Source: Dirofilaria immitis
Taxonomy: Eukaryota > Nematoda > Chromadorea > Rhabditida > Onchocercidae
Direction: 5' to 3'
Assembly (NCBI GenBank): GCA_024305405.1
Contig: JAKNDB010000068.1
Location: 10,091,501 to 10,155,500 of the forward strand
DNA length: 64,000 nucleotides
Each line of letters begins with the position of its first letter. Within the stretch, counting starts at the first letter, position 1. The position numbers and the translations under genes were made by a program. The notes below the pieces were generated by a model. That model worked only from the letters and a program-made list of their open reading frames with translations. It was not told the origin of the DNA and ran no database searches. Below, piece after piece: positions 15,001 through 27,992 of the stretch.

Positions 15001-18000
15001 GAAGATGTAGCATGTAAAGTCCGTTTCCATTCTTACCCTTCTCCACTTCAGTCTTCAAGGATCTCACTTGAATATTTGCTACTACCACCAAGATCTGCAC
15101 CAATGGAAGCTTCAACTGGGCCTACGCCCATCCGACTGAAATTTGTCCAAACCAACTTACTAATTAAGAAACAAAATGTGGAAAAAGACTGGCATAAAGC
15201 CTGAAGACTTCCAAAGTATGATTTTACAGAAAGATTTTAAAATTTATTTATACTGTCTGGAATTTCAGGCACAGTAACGAATCCAACTTAAGTTTAATAT
15301 GACAGAGTATGTTTGAAAGCCAATACGCACAGCACTGAACAAGAGAGGCTTATAAAATGCTTTTTATTTCGATAGTCACTTTGCCAGCAATCCTTTCTTC
15401 AAATACGTCTTGAGAGTTTTTTTCTAGTGAAAATAGTTTTCTTTTCTAAAGTACAGAGAAAAAATGACAGAAAAGTAAAACAATCGTCCTGAAATCTGTT
15501 AGCTAATGAACCCAAAAAGAAAATGTGTAGCAAAGAGATATCAACATTGAAATAAAACTTTTTTGTCACTGAAATGGTAATTCATATTTGTCCAAGAATA
15601 TATCAGCAGGCATCATATCTTCATAACTTTCCACTGCACAGATGGTTAAGTTGAAATGACCAATCATCATAAAAAAGAAAAAAATTAAAATTATAATTCC
15701 ATTTTCATTTCTAATTGCTTTGTGATTCTTGCTTAAAATAAATTAGAAAGATCTCTTTTCTACTTGGAATTTAAATTTTTTAAAACTAAATAGCAAAACA
15801 TCATTGCAGTTAAAATGACGCTGCCTAATAACAGTAACAGCGTAAACCACTAAGAAGCTAGATCGTTAAGCGAAAATATGACAAATGGCTTTTCACAAGT
15901 AAATGATTCTCTTTTAAATAGAACTACTAGGCATTTATACATTCGTTAACATGAGAGACATGGACGCAGTAATCACCTTGAAAAGACTTTGAAACAAGTT
16001 AATAAATATCATTTGATACATAAAAATAGTGATATATAGTGAAAAAGACAGTTCAGTTTTAGAAAACTCTTTCTCTCTTCTCTCTCGATCATGCAAATTA
16101 ATTTTCAAATGACAAATCTCTCATAAAAGAAATTCAGTGAATCAATCAATAGCCATATCAAATCGAATATTATATCCAAATCTTGCACTACTAATATCAC
16201 CGTATATACCGTTATCAATCTTAATAACATCAATCCAGTCATATGTCTCAATACTCAAACTGTTTGGGAAATCATTTAGAGCTACAGCTGTTTGGTTATT
16301 CTGAGGAGCGCTTCTTCAAAATAAAAATTAAAAAAATAAAAACGTGTTTGTAAATAAAAAACACATTTCTTACAGTGTTTTTATCTAAATATAATGAGGA
16401 CACTTTTTTATTACCAATATAATTTAATAAAAAATTGAAAATGAAGTCTCACTTCTCATGGTAAGTTCGAAATACTCTAAAAACCAAAAGAAAATAAAAC
16501 TGAATTTTTCCAACTAGGTAAAATATAAAAGCTGAAATAAGCACGACCGAAACAAAAGAAAGAGAAAGGGTCAGAAGGAGAGAGAGAGAGAAAGGAAGAA
16601 AGTAGAAATGTACACCAACGAGTAAAACAGATGTTGAATGTCCCTTGGAAAACTGATCACGAGTTATTTACTTACTACAGGGATCACGGTCTTTTCTAAT
16701 AATGATGGAATTTTATTCTACTATTCACTAATACTTCTAACTGATCTTTGAATAAACAAGAGAGACGAACAAATGAAACTAGTAGTCAGACGTATTTGCA
16801 CAAATTCATTCGATGGAAACAATTAACACATCAATTCATCAGTGCATTAATCTATATCACAAATGCTCAATAAAAGCTCAGCATCGAAGAATCTTTCAGG
16901 AAAACTAAAGATTCCAGTATAAAAGAAAACATATACAGTTCATAGAATCAGCGAGAATTAAAGTTCCTAAATTTTTAAAATTCCAGTACATTAATGAAAG
17001 TACATCATCATTTATTATTTGTTATAATTTTTGAACATTCAACACTGATCTATTTGAAGATTAAAATAGAAAGGCATTCTAACTAACCTATAACGAAATC
17101 GACTTCCAATACTGAAGAATGATTTTGGTGGTGATACTGGCGGAGCAATAAGCCGAAAAAATGTATGATGTTCAATGCAACTTTTCCACAACGCTTTACA
17201 ACTTTCCGGACTTTGAATATTGAAGACAACTACCGTATCTTCTTCATCCTGCAATTTAGTTTGATTATTATCATAGAATGATGTACTCAACAACCACGGA
17301 TTTTTTTAAGAATTATTTTTTTTAATATGTAGAATTTCCTTTTTCTCTCGTCTTAAATTGCTCTCGCCAATTTGACTCGCTTTTTCTGAACATAAATTCC
17401 AACAAAATCTTCAGTTATCTTTCTTTCTCTCCTCTTATTTAGCTTTCTATTTAGACATAAAGATATAAATGTAAGTGACCACTTTTGAACAGTATCTGAA
17501 AGTGGGTTTAGACTTGATGTCTCCTATTCTTCCTGTTCTACTGAAACTATATACTTACATTATCATTTTTGACGGTGCGCATATATATGCTAAATAGCTT
17601 CTTCTTAAATGATAGTTTCATAATGGCAGACCACGGATAGATCGATTCACGGCGATTACAGCGCACGAGCACGACACCACTACTACTTACACCAACTCCA
17701 ATTACTGCACCACTGTTTTCCTACACAAGTGCCTTATCAAAATGAATGAAACTTAAAGAACAAATTTAAAAAATACTCACTCAGATATCTGGCACTATGT
17801 TATTTGTTCGTGACCACTCAATACTGGTTTAACATATACGATAAAACTTAACATAATGCAGTAAAGATACAATATTGAACTTCTTAATAATTAAAATATA
17901 TAATAAATCATCAAAGTGATAACCTTAGCTGGGTAGAGATCGATACCATATAACTCGAGGTCTTTAGCATGTTTCAAAAAATTGAATTCCGCTTCAGCTG

Positions 18001-20095
18001 GACTTTGTCCTTTGTGAAGTTTATGCAAATCGATTACATTCTTAATTAAGGTAATGTTCTGTTCGGGGATAAAATTGAAATCGTTAAGGTATGAAGTACC
18101 ATGCTCTTCCTCACTGTAATCACCAAACTCTGCTGAAAATCAAACTTCCCTTAGTATGAACCAGGGAATTTGAATATTTTGAATAGTTATAAGTTTGTTA
18201 AATTGGTCTACCCAAGTGCGTCCAAATGATTAGAAACTTTTGTCAACAATACTTTAGAAATTTGATTTAAATAAAGATAAAACATACATTGAGCAGCATA
18301 GCTAGCAAGCATTGCGACAGTACTTTTAGGGCAAATCAATCGACCTTCCAACAAATCTTTTTGAGTTGAAGAAAAACATGATATCTGCAAAATATACCAG
18401 TCATATAGAATAGATTATTAAATAGATCTTTCACATCAAATAATTAATAAAATAAAATTATTGTGAAGCGATAGAATCAAGAGTTAAATTTGTCGGACTA
18501 GTTAATTCTTTATAAAGATTGCACTAAAATGGTCTGCTCTTTATTTATTTTAAATTATAATAAAGAATAAATAAAACCTTGTGTATTCTTCCATTAGCTT
18601 CGATGGATCACTGACATAAAATTTGAGACGGAAGTGCAACTGATAAGGAGGATCTGAAAGTGAAACTTATAACACATCATGTAGAAAAAAAAAGAGATAA
18701 TGAAAGTACAGAAGTTCTAAAATTCTAAGCAAGTTTTTTGTGTGAAAATGCCGAGGGAAAGGTTGAAAAAACCTCTGTACAAAGTCCGAAAAACTATCAG
18801 AAAGTGAGAGTGTCATGGCTCATAAACGGAAAAAAACATTTACAAGGGATCTAGCATATGTGATTTTGAGAACTATTGAAAACCTTACAAAGTAATTGTT
18901 TTCTAATCGATTTCGTGGGATCAAGCCATTTCTAAAATAATGAAACAATTTCAACAATAATTATTTGATATCATGATTGAATTTAAAATACGGTAAAGAA
19001 AGGTGTGAATCAATCAACTGATTAATTGTTAATGCCAACAAATTGTTCGATATAATTTCTAGTTTTAATACAAATACTCAAACCTTAACCCCAGTTTGAC
19101 TGGTCTCAAGAGCAGATATGTACTGCAATCCAAAATAATCCTTCTCGATCAATTCAAGATGTTCAAATACCATGTTGAGTAATATCTGTCCCTTGGCATG
19201 ACGCTAAATTAATTATAGCAATATAAGTATTAATTTGGACAGTTCTTGAAACCTCACTCAATCTGAGTGTCGTCATTTACAAATCTCTTGCCGCCTACAT
19301 ATTTGCTGTTCATCGCCAAGTTATTCTTACTTTTCATCCAAATATTGTGATTGATCTTTCCTCGACTTCACAACTGTAAACAATGTTCGCAATATGTCTA
19401 CTCTCAGGATGCCTTCGATAGTTGATCAGAAAAATCACTGGAAACTTTGGATGATAATCTGAAGGCTATAGTTGGCTGGCATCTTTACACAGTCTTTCCA
19501 ACGTTTTCTATTCAAAATTTATGAACTTCCTTTATCGAAACGTAACCTACTGTAGAAATGTTTATAATGTAAATAATAAATTACTATTTTTAATCATAAA
19601 ATAAATGAAACAATTTAATTAGCCGATAAACGAATATGCTTCGTTTCCATATTTCATGAGTCATTTAGCAATAAGATTTGAAATTCAGTTTCTGGATCCT
19701 GATGGAACATTTGAAATTTTTTTCTCAAAAATAATTTTATTTCAGTTTTATTCAAATTCACCGACATTATTAACTCAGGTGGGTATGGAGGTTTAGCAAT
19801 GAATCAAGTTTTTCGATAGCATAATAAATTGCAGTCAGGGCGAAATCCAGTTTTCCTTATTTCTCCTAAATGATTAAAGTTAAGTAATATTGCTTCACTA
19901 CTGCTGTTCTACCACTTTTCAAATAAACAAAAGAAGGGAAAAATGAAAGAAACAAACTTCAATTTCGAATCTCCGTTCAGTATTATCCAAGAATGTGACT
20001 GTGCAGGAAATTGTACGAACCGGGAATGTCAAATTTTGCGGATTCAATCCTTCTGATTCCCGAACACTGTAGCTACCCGAACCGAATTTAATCAT
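1..20095 (-). CDS. ptp-1: PTPN3/PTPN4-type FERM-PDZ protein tyrosine phosphatase (3' end off window)
   Basis: Cortical non-receptor tyrosine phosphatase that dephosphorylates phosphotyrosine proteins at the membrane-cytoskeleton interface (family knowledge; C. elegans ptp-1 type). I traced 20 exons on the minus strand: 20095-19958, 19203-19084, 18931-18889, 18653-18578, 18384-18288, 18132-17924, 17720-17559, 17248-17088, 13968-13900, 13586-13476, 12713-12375, 4343-4058, 3332-3070, 2711-2636, 2289-2110, 1910-1793, 1726-1569, 1224-1072, 693-419, 246-160. Splice phases chain correctly except for single-base losses in the exons at 18384-18288 and 693-419. About 1040 residues are visible. The chosen start ([13 protein letters not shown]) follows a TTACAG acceptor at about 20111, consistent with trans-splicing. 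The order is FERM, FA, low-complexity linker, PDZ, PTP. The window stops after the WPDHGVP motif, so the HCSAGIGR catalytic loop is not seen. The linker is spread over introns up to 8 kb long. Identification is firm. Confidence 0.93.
160..1726 (-). other. ptp-1: PTP catalytic domain, N-terminal two thirds
   Basis: Exons 1726-1569, 1224-1072, 693-419 and 246-160. Landmarks are [70 protein letters not shown] and the WPD loop [12 protein letters not shown]. The catalytic cysteine loop lies beyond the left edge. Exon 693-419 is 275 bp where the frame requires 276. The break falls at about 676-690, where MEIP must continue into [11 protein letters not shown], so one base is missing there. Donor gtcagt at 159 ends the visible part. 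Confidence 0.93.
1793..2289 (-). other. ptp-1: PDZ domain exons of the phosphatase
   Basis: Exons 2289-2110 and 1910-1793 encode one PDZ domain. The carboxylate-binding loop is RYGFNVKGG, followed by [44 protein letters not shown] and a final ELVLTIKPN strand. The order and spacing are those of PTPN3/PTPN4. The domain binds C-terminal PDZ ligands of membrane proteins. Confidence 0.92.
3532..3591. repeat. Exact tandem duplication, 2 x 30 bp
   Basis: The unit beginning gatatattaaaaatttatat occurs twice head to tail with no difference (3532-3561 and 3562-3591). It lies in the intron between the phosphatase exons at 4058 and 3332. Confidence 0.9.
6403..6538 (-). CDS. Possible alternative terminal exon in the large phosphatase intron
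   Basis: A relatively GC-rich open stretch follows a ggcttcag acceptor. It joins in phase to the upstream phosphatase exon ending at 12375 (AG plus C gives Ser) and runs 45 codons to a TGA. It contains an acidic-then-basic patch ([17 protein letters not shown]) and ends GNIDESV. If used, it would give a FERM-only isoform without PDZ or PTP. No homology is recognised, and phase agreement alone has a one-in-three chance of being accidental. Confidence 0.25.
7435..7641 (-). other. Cysteine-rich short ORF inside the phosphatase intron
   Basis: A 68-codon ORF with a hydrophobic N-terminal half and a cysteine cluster ([14 protein letters not shown]). A usable donor (gtaata) lies directly after the cluster and a weak acceptor (atctgag) directly before it, so the cluster could be a stand-alone small exon. 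No family is recognised. It could be chance coding potential in an AT-rich intron. Confidence 0.2.
17088..20095 (-). other. ptp-1: FERM domain exons of the PTPN3/4-type phosphatase
   Basis: Eight exons encode the FERM domain that anchors this phosphatase class to membrane proteins and lipids. Landmarks in order are [20 protein letters not shown] (F1), [32 protein letters not shown] (F2), [20 protein letters not shown] and [10 protein letters not shown] (F2-F3), and [13 protein letters not shown] at the end of F3. The last exon runs into [18 protein letters not shown], the junction typical of PTPN3/4 before the FERM-adjacent region. Exon 18384-18288 reads [10 protein letters not shown] and then needs one extra A in the A-run (plus-strand T5 at 18358-18362) to continue as DLLEGRL, exactly as the family does. 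Confidence 0.92.
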
Positions 20096-20111
20096 TCCCT
20101 CCTCATCACTG

Positions 20112-23100
20112 TAATAAGCAATTTACATTGGAAATCTTGATAAATTGAAATTCGTTGATACATGAATAAAATTAAACTCTCAGCGACAAAAATATCTTAA
20201 AATCTAAGGTAAAATGTACCCATCAAAATCTGAGACACCGAAAAGTATCGAAGAAATCTTTTTGAATCGACTGAAAAATATTTTTAAAAACGCATATAAT
20301 AACTGTTCAATGATCTCTAAGAAGTTTCATCCATCAAATGCTACCTGTTGCAATTTGTCACAAAAAGAAGGTTAGATATCTCATAATGTAACGCAGGAAT
20401 GAGAAATCAATACGACATGTTTAAAGCGTATCAAGATAATCCAAAGTTGAAGAAATTTTAAATTAAAAAAAAGAAAAACGATCATTCGAAAAATACCCTT
20501 CAGCATTAAAATTTAATTTTCTCTCACATATAAAATTTCTGATACGTTTTAAGACTGGCGGATATTCAAAACAAGATTTTTATAAAATGAATAATTGACA
20601 ATTTCTGCATGTATTTCAATTTTTGATGAAAAAAAAACTCTTGAAAAGAGAACTGAGATACATAACCAGTCAACTTATACCGAACAATATTTATCAGTAC
20701 TTTGGGAATTCACCTATATAATCAAATATTCTCACTAATGGTATGTAACTAATGATAAAGTTTTTCCATATAATATACTTGATTTTTGTTGAAATATTTC
20801 TAATTAAGATTTTATTCACATCTGAAGTGGAAATAGGATAAATGGAGGAGAGAAAGGAAAATGATCAATGCATTATGAAAAAGAATATTTTTGGAGAACA
20901 AGTAGTTTTCCAATAAATTATTGTAGCAAGATAATAATAAAATGTGTAAAACTATATCTAATTGATTGAATCCAAATCGACGATTCCAGTTAAAAATTAA
21001 GAGACCTCAAGATTTATCCATCAATAAACTTACATCGTTTAAAACAGAAAAAGTTGAAACGGAAAAAATTTGAAATGAAATAATCCAAAAAGAAAAAGAA
21101 GTGAAATAAAGTTAAGCATGCGTAATGCATCATCCAATGATAATCAATTCCCTTTTGCTGCAATCATATAATTCTTTGCTTCATTTTTGATTGCTCTCAA
21201 CGTAATTTATCCAAACTTTTTCTATTTCTTAGAAAAAAAACTGTTTATTTCCAAAAAAATCTTTATCAATGGTTAGCAACTTCTCACGTTTATAAGCGAG
21301 GTTCGTCATTTCCGCATCAGAGCCATTATTGTTTTTACTTCACGTTAAAAAATATCTTCGAGTTTGATCACCTTGAATTCTTTTCTTTTCAAAAAATTGA
21401 GTAAATGTCGATACAGAAAACAATACTGAAAATGCGAAAAAAGAAATGTATTGGGACCGAAAGAATTTTCAAACGAGTTCCATTAGCGAAAATTACTGTG
21501 ATTCAAAGAAGATGACAAGAAAATTATTAAACATCGCATCGTTCACAAACCAAGCAACAACTCATTCCCAAAATGGATTCGATACATGCACTGCGAACAT
21601 TAAAAAGAGGTCAGTCATGCAATTACACTTTCACATTAATCAGTATTAACAGTATCAGGAGTAGTATTAATAGTAACATGAAATAACTATATAAGTAGTC
21701 AATAGTACCAAACAGGTCATCGCTAACCATCAATCATTCAACTATCTATAATGGAAGCTCTGTAGTTACCGAATTTGCCTAAAGCTATGTTTTTATCGAC
21801 TCCAGAAGAATGTTAAAATTTAAGAGTATTGATTAGTTCGAATAATATAACAAGGAGAACAACTGTTTTGCATATTGTTGTTTGGTGTGATACCATAGTT
21901 ACAACTGTTTTTTCAATCACTCAACAAGTTATATTTGTTAATAATTAGTACAAATTTTGTAATGTAAAACGAGGAGGAACAATAGGAGATGGATAATTAA
22001 GGCACTGCACTCAAAAAGGAAACGATAGATGAAATGGCTCATAAACTGTCTATGAAAACAGGACAAGATGATTTCTTTCGTTATAATAAATTCGTGTAAA
22101 TGAGGTAAAACGTTTACTAAATTATTTAAGTTCGACCGCAAATTGACTATTACAATGACGATGACTTATGGGGAGTGAAATAATTGACGTTGCAATACGA
22201 TACTAAGTCACGCAATGAAATACGAAATATCGAATAGTGTTGGTATGAGAAAAATAGATTAAACCTGTAGCGGTCATCTCGACGAGAAATTTTGCAAAAA
22301 AAAGGTAATGAATGGAAGTGTGGTAACAGGTGAATAAAGCAAAAAGCATAACAATGTTATCCTCAAAAAGATGAGAATAGCATAATATCTCCTTTATCCA
22401 CGAACAAATGAATGATGGGTTTTTTCCCGACGGCGTTTCTCTAATACAACAGATCATATACGTTAATTGAATGCTGCATCAAAATTATTTTGCATAATTG
22501 TATGATTAGCGTACACAAACTGGTTACTGGCTGCTATCGATAGCTGTATCACATTTCAGCGACTATACAGGGTAATATTGACGATGACATAATATGACAG
22601 AGAAAGTCAATAATGAATTACGAATTATTGTTCTATTGTTTCTACTGCAATATTATCATTTCTTCTCTATATGATTATTATATTTTCTGTCGCATCAATC
22701 AGAAACTGATAAACTATTGACAATATTATCATGAATACAATACAACAATAACAAAAGACAGTTTTGCTCGATGGCTATAACTTTCACCGAAAATGATAAA
22801 ATAATGTAGAAAGCATTTCCAGAAGAATAACGTGAAATCACGAGATTTGTAATTGCCTTTAAAACTAATTCCATTAAACATAATATATAAGTATCTGGCT
22901 AATAAAATACAATATTAATAATAAGAAGAATAATATACTCAAATATTATAATCAATTAACCAATCTTTTTCGAGAATAGATCAACGAAGAAAACGAGGAA
23001 GTGGAAAAAGTGAAAATCGATAAGAACGTACGTACAAACGACATTGATGGTTTTTTTTTTTTAAGCAACCCAGTATATAACACAACAATTGCAGATGATG

Positions 23101-25140
23101 GCCATTAACCTCACTGTATCATGCTGATAACTGATTCACCCACCTGTGTAATATGTCCCATTTTAACATTTTCTTGCACCATTTCTAATGACTTCTCATA
23201 TATAAAATAAATAATGAAAAAGCTATTTGTGTCGCACAACAAACCAGAATGAGAATGGCCATCAAAAAAGCTAAAGTATTCAGAATCCTGCTCATGCATA
23301 GTATCAATTACTCTTTTTATTCTTTGCTTTTCTTATTTTAATTCCTTATTAATTTCACTGATTTATTAATTTTCGAATAATTTAGTGAGATTTAAAATGT
23401 GCAGCGAATCAATCTTACCATCTCCTTCTACTTATAGAATACTTAAGATATGGAGTGGCTTGATCGAATGTTTGAAGGACTTTTTCCTTAATTGTGCTAC
23501 CGTTCCCCTTTTTCAGATATTTATGTATAGCACAAATTTAGTTAGATGGATGAATAAATTTCGAAGAGCATAGCGTCAATAATTAAAGAATAAAGAAAGA
23601 AGCTAGACGTATTCAAGATCTCAATGAAATTCATCAATTTAAGTACTATCCATAGTGTAATATCCGAGAACGAATAAATAACATATGGGAGTATTGAGAA
23701 AAATGACCAGTGCTAGGCTATATAGATTGAAGGAACGACCTATAGATGAAGGAACACTAACTGGGCCTTAGCAACGACCACTCGAATCTCTCTTCCCTTT
23801 CACTTTCACTTAAGCCAACATTCTGGCCGAAGCTAAAGCCAAATAAGGAAATACGAGCTACTTATTTATAGGTAAAAATTGATTAGTATAGCAATTAAGT
23901 ATTGGCGTTTTCTCACTACCAATGCATTATAGCCAGTTTACAAAGTAAAACTTAATTAGTATCTTTTGTTAAAGTTTCAAAAGAATTTTCTTCGCAGGAA
24001 TCCATGAATATATGTAAAACCATGAGTTTTTAAAATACAACTTATCAATTACTATCACACAGTATCAATTTAGCTTAAAAATTTCGCTGATTGGAATTAT
24101 ATTCATGGAATTATCATGAAATTACTTGGAGGCTAGTCCTCGTATTACATGTTACGATAAATTCTATCTGCTTCCGTACATCTCCACTTTAGCTTCAGAA
24201 AATTTGAAGCTGAAGAGAATGGCTTATCTCAGTGCACCACAAAGTGTACCACATTTCGAGAAAGCTATTAAATAAAACTTTCGTCTCTTTTATTTCCTCA
24301 TGTAAAGAAGGAGAATCTCTTTCGCAATACCCAAGAATTAGACTAAGTTATGCAAAGAATCATTAAGCAGTTGTTTTATATGAAAGTATATATTTTTTCC
24401 GTCTCTCCTAATTCGTTCCAAAAATCAAATCTTTCAATCTAATTTCTCATCAATGAACTTTATTATCGATTTGGATAATAAGTATTATCAAATGTTAGCT
24501 ATTATATCCATTCAACCCGTATTGCAGTAATAATCATCGTGTGACACTTTTCGATTTTGCGTCAAATCGCAAGATCTTATTTTAATCGATACGTTGCAAC
24601 TGGGAAAAATGTGACAAGAATGTTTCCAAAAAATAGGAACGGCAAAAATTTAAAAAAATCTTCTTGGTGCTAGGCATGTGAATATTGTGCCAAACGATTT
24701 GCCTTCAAGCAATATTTCGAGAAGAGAATAGAAAGGAAGTGTAGCATTAGATCGATAGATAAGCTAACAGGAGGAAGAAGAAAGACAAAGGAATGCAAAT
24801 GATTCGTTCATTCATATCGGATACAGATAAGCAAGTGCTTAACAACATTCTCTTTTCCGACTGAAGTAGTTAGTTGCTTAATGTTGTAATTATGACACTG
24901 ATAACTTTATTATCACATCTATGCTTTATTACGTCAGCTGGACACATCACAAAGTACTGGTCACTCGTAACTCATATCAATGGCAATAATTTGATAATAA
25001 TGACATTTTAAAGATTGGAGAAAGCACAGTATAGCATAGTTGTAATATGACATACAGAAAAGATTTTTAGAATTTTAATAATGACTTTTTAACGGAAAAT
25101 ATTGCGGAATTTCTTGAATATTTCAGAAAATACACTTTAC
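20112..25140. other. Gene-poor stretch upstream of the phosphatase
   Basis: AT-rich sequence with only short ORFs lacking codon bias or recognisable domains. It should hold the promoter of the phosphatase, but no element stands out. A minus-strand segment at about 23111-23215 ends at a good donor (cacag|gtgggt) but has no convincing acceptor. Confidence 0.5.
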
Positions 25141-25340
25141 CTGCAACTATAGTTTGTTTGGTAGAGATGACACTTATCAGCTGAAGCAAAAATATCAGAA
25201 CTGGTAGTAGAACTGCTTGCTGTACCGAGAGATCTCATTTTCGATGAGGAAACAGTACATGGTATACGATAATAAAACATTCCATATACAATCTCAAGTA
25301 TCAGCAAGGAAAAAATTAGTAGGATGTGGGAAGAGAACAT
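25141..25340 (-). CDS. Putative first exon of a small secreted protein
   Basis: The ORF begins with a classic signal-peptide profile: MFSSHILLIFSLLILEIVYG, a short charge-poor N-terminus followed by a long hydrophobic core. A Ser/Thr-rich segment with cysteines follows (IPCTV, ADKCHLYQ, NYSC). It ends precisely at a strong donor (TGCAG|gtaaag) in phase 2. I could not find the next exon, which should lie to the left on the minus strand. No family is recognised. It is either a genuine secreted-protein exon or a chance hydrophobic ORF. Confidence 0.35.
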
Positions 25341-25753
25341 AAGATTAGATATACCGTAGGGAATAAACTTCTGATCTTTCAGCTAGTGGAACGTTTATTA
25401 TATAATCCATTGTTTCTCATCCAACAATCAAAAGATTCCTGAGAGAAATGACAGAAGGAAACATTGTCTGGATGGACCGATCAACGATAACCATTCATCG
25501 GAATTGAATAATTTCAAACTCTGTACGATTGAAGGTCAATATTAATTTAGCCACAATTAAAACTTTGTTATATGTTAAAGAAAAGGAATAAATATCATTA
25601 ATAGGATGGAATGGAAGAATCAGAAATTATTGAGCAACGTATTCAATAAGCAAATCAAATAGCTGGCAGGGAGATATTACAGGACGGATGATTGGAGAGA
25701 TTGTTTGACAGCCACTTATGGAAGGGAAATAAGCATACTAAGTTGAAGGAGGA

Positions 25754-25755
<2 letters not shown>

Positions 25756-25791
<36 letters not shown>
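25756..25791. repeat. (GA)n microsatellite, about 18 units
   Basis: Uninterrupted GA dinucleotides directly visible, followed by atgaattg. Confidence 0.95.
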
Positions 25792-25794
<3 letters not shown>

Positions 25795-27940
25795 ATTGAA
25801 TGGAAATTGCAGTGTTGCTCAATTCTCAGCATGGAGAAACATTAGTTTTAGGCTTATTTACGATCATTAAATACATGGCCAAAGAGAGAAGGTGATCTCT
25901 AACGGCGCCTTGTGCGATCCCGCAGAAGTAGTTTGTTTTATGGCGGGAATGAAAACTGAAATATAGGATATATTCAATGAGCAATTCGATTTGATTCGAA
26001 ACGAATAAGAATAAAATTCTGAATTCATGGGGTGATTAAGAAAGTAAGTCTCATCAATTTCAAGAGTCTTGTCGTTCGAAAAGAGTTAGAATTCTTACAA
26101 AACTCCCTTTAGTTATGTCTGTATCTCGAAGTCAAAATTGATTTCAATAATTCTATTTCAATAAGTGTATGAAGAAATTTCTAATTGACAGCGAGAAATA
26201 AAAGAAGTATAACATTACGATTTTAAGCACGAAGAATTTTGAATTTTAGATTTTTCTCGCATGTCTCTACTTCATCTCAATTACGAAAAAGACTTACCAT
26301 TTTTAAAACATATTTCAATTCATTGCACATTAATGAAATACAAACAAAAAAAAATTCCAATCTTGTAATGAGATTTCAAATAGAAATGTTTTTTAAAGTG
26401 GAAAATAAAACTAAATTGTTCCACTTCAAAATGAGTTAATAGAAAAGAAAATAGATTTTAACCTATAATATTTTCATCAACATAATAATCAAATAAATAA
26501 AAACATATGAAAAAGAAGTCAATGGTTGAATATGCAAGAGTTTTTGGAGGAGCGTTACGACCAGTTGATACTGCCGCTTACGTATCATTGAAGTTGCATC
26601 TGTTTGCCAGATGGATATATAGCAGTTACTATATATACTTTCCTGCCCATCGTTGCAATATTTTTATTGCTCCGTAAAATTGTTTTTTTTTTTTTTTAAA
26701 AATATGCGAATATTTTCCTGATGTTAACTTACCGGATTTACATTAAAGTGAAGAAGTGAAGGATATCAAAAAAGTAAAGCAGAGAGCATCGGAAAGTTGG
26801 TGAGTCATTTAATTTACTCACAATAATTCCTGAAGTGGAAAATGTGCTTTATTCAAAGGAAAATGAGAGGTACGATAAAACTGGAAGTAATTTAATGAAA
26901 ATCAAAGCATAGTTGAAATAGTCTAATGGGTGATTGATTTATAAGCAATTAGTAAATTCCAGGAGGAGAAAGAGCAAATGAAAAGAACTTCTCAAGGTGA
27001 AATCTACCCGACATTTTTAAATTACTATTGAATCCGTTCGACCGAAACTGACAAAGCCCATCCATCTTTCATCTCTTTTCGATCTTTAATTGTATTACAA
27101 AGAAATATGAATCATATTGATAACAGATATCATCAAAAAAATATGCAAAACATTGATCGTTACCGTACAATGATGAAAGGAATAATTATGACACGAAAGA
27201 TTGTATAGGTTTCATATTATCCGAACAGTGAGGTCGGATTTTAGTCCGATAAGGACGAAAACAAACAATAATTAAAGAAAAGTGCTCAATTGGTATCTTA
27301 ATACTATAAAGGAATTTCAATTCTGTTATGAATCGCTATGCGAATTTTTCTATTAGCTACAATTCGTATTTAATTTAATAAGACTCATTTACAGATAGAT
27401 GGAAATTAGTTTTGCATATTTTCGGAAATGAAAGATTAGCTATCAGTAAGTAACACAGATATTTGAAGAACGTGCTGTATTTAACGTTTCTTGTAGAAAA
27501 ATGACATAAAGAATTCATATTAAGGGAAAATCTTACACTATCGACGTTTGATTACTTTAAAATTCATTAACGAAGAGCGAACAGTTCAATTAGCACTTCT
27601 ATTAAATAATTTGAAGTTTCTTCTAAAATTTTGCAAAATGCGGGAAACAAAAAGAAAGAGGGACAAAAATAAATACGATACGTATATTTCTTTTCTGAAT
27701 GAGGAAGAAGAGATCTGGAAAAGATGAAATAAGCGAAGTCTGATGCAGGGCACGAGAGGTCAGTTTGCGAAGGTCATGATAGTGAGATAACCCTGCCTTC
27801 AGTAGTACTGCAATGGGATCATATTTTGCTCCGATACAAACAAACAATCATCGACTTTGCCACGCAAATAAATTATCATCCATCAGTAGGCGATGAATAA
27901 ATTATAAAATGGCAAATATAATTTTATTCTCTTTCTATAC

Positions 27941-27992
27941 ATTCATTCATTCATTCATTCATTCATTCATTCATTCATTCATTCATTCATTC
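27941..27992. repeat. (ATTC)n tetranucleotide microsatellite, about 13 units
   Basis: Perfect ATTC repeats without interruption. There are no spacers, so this is not a CRISPR array. Confidence 0.95.

Noticed and set aside
27941..27992. Regular short repeats that could suggest an array
   Set aside because: A perfect tetranucleotide microsatellite without spacers, in a eukaryotic genome; not CRISPR.
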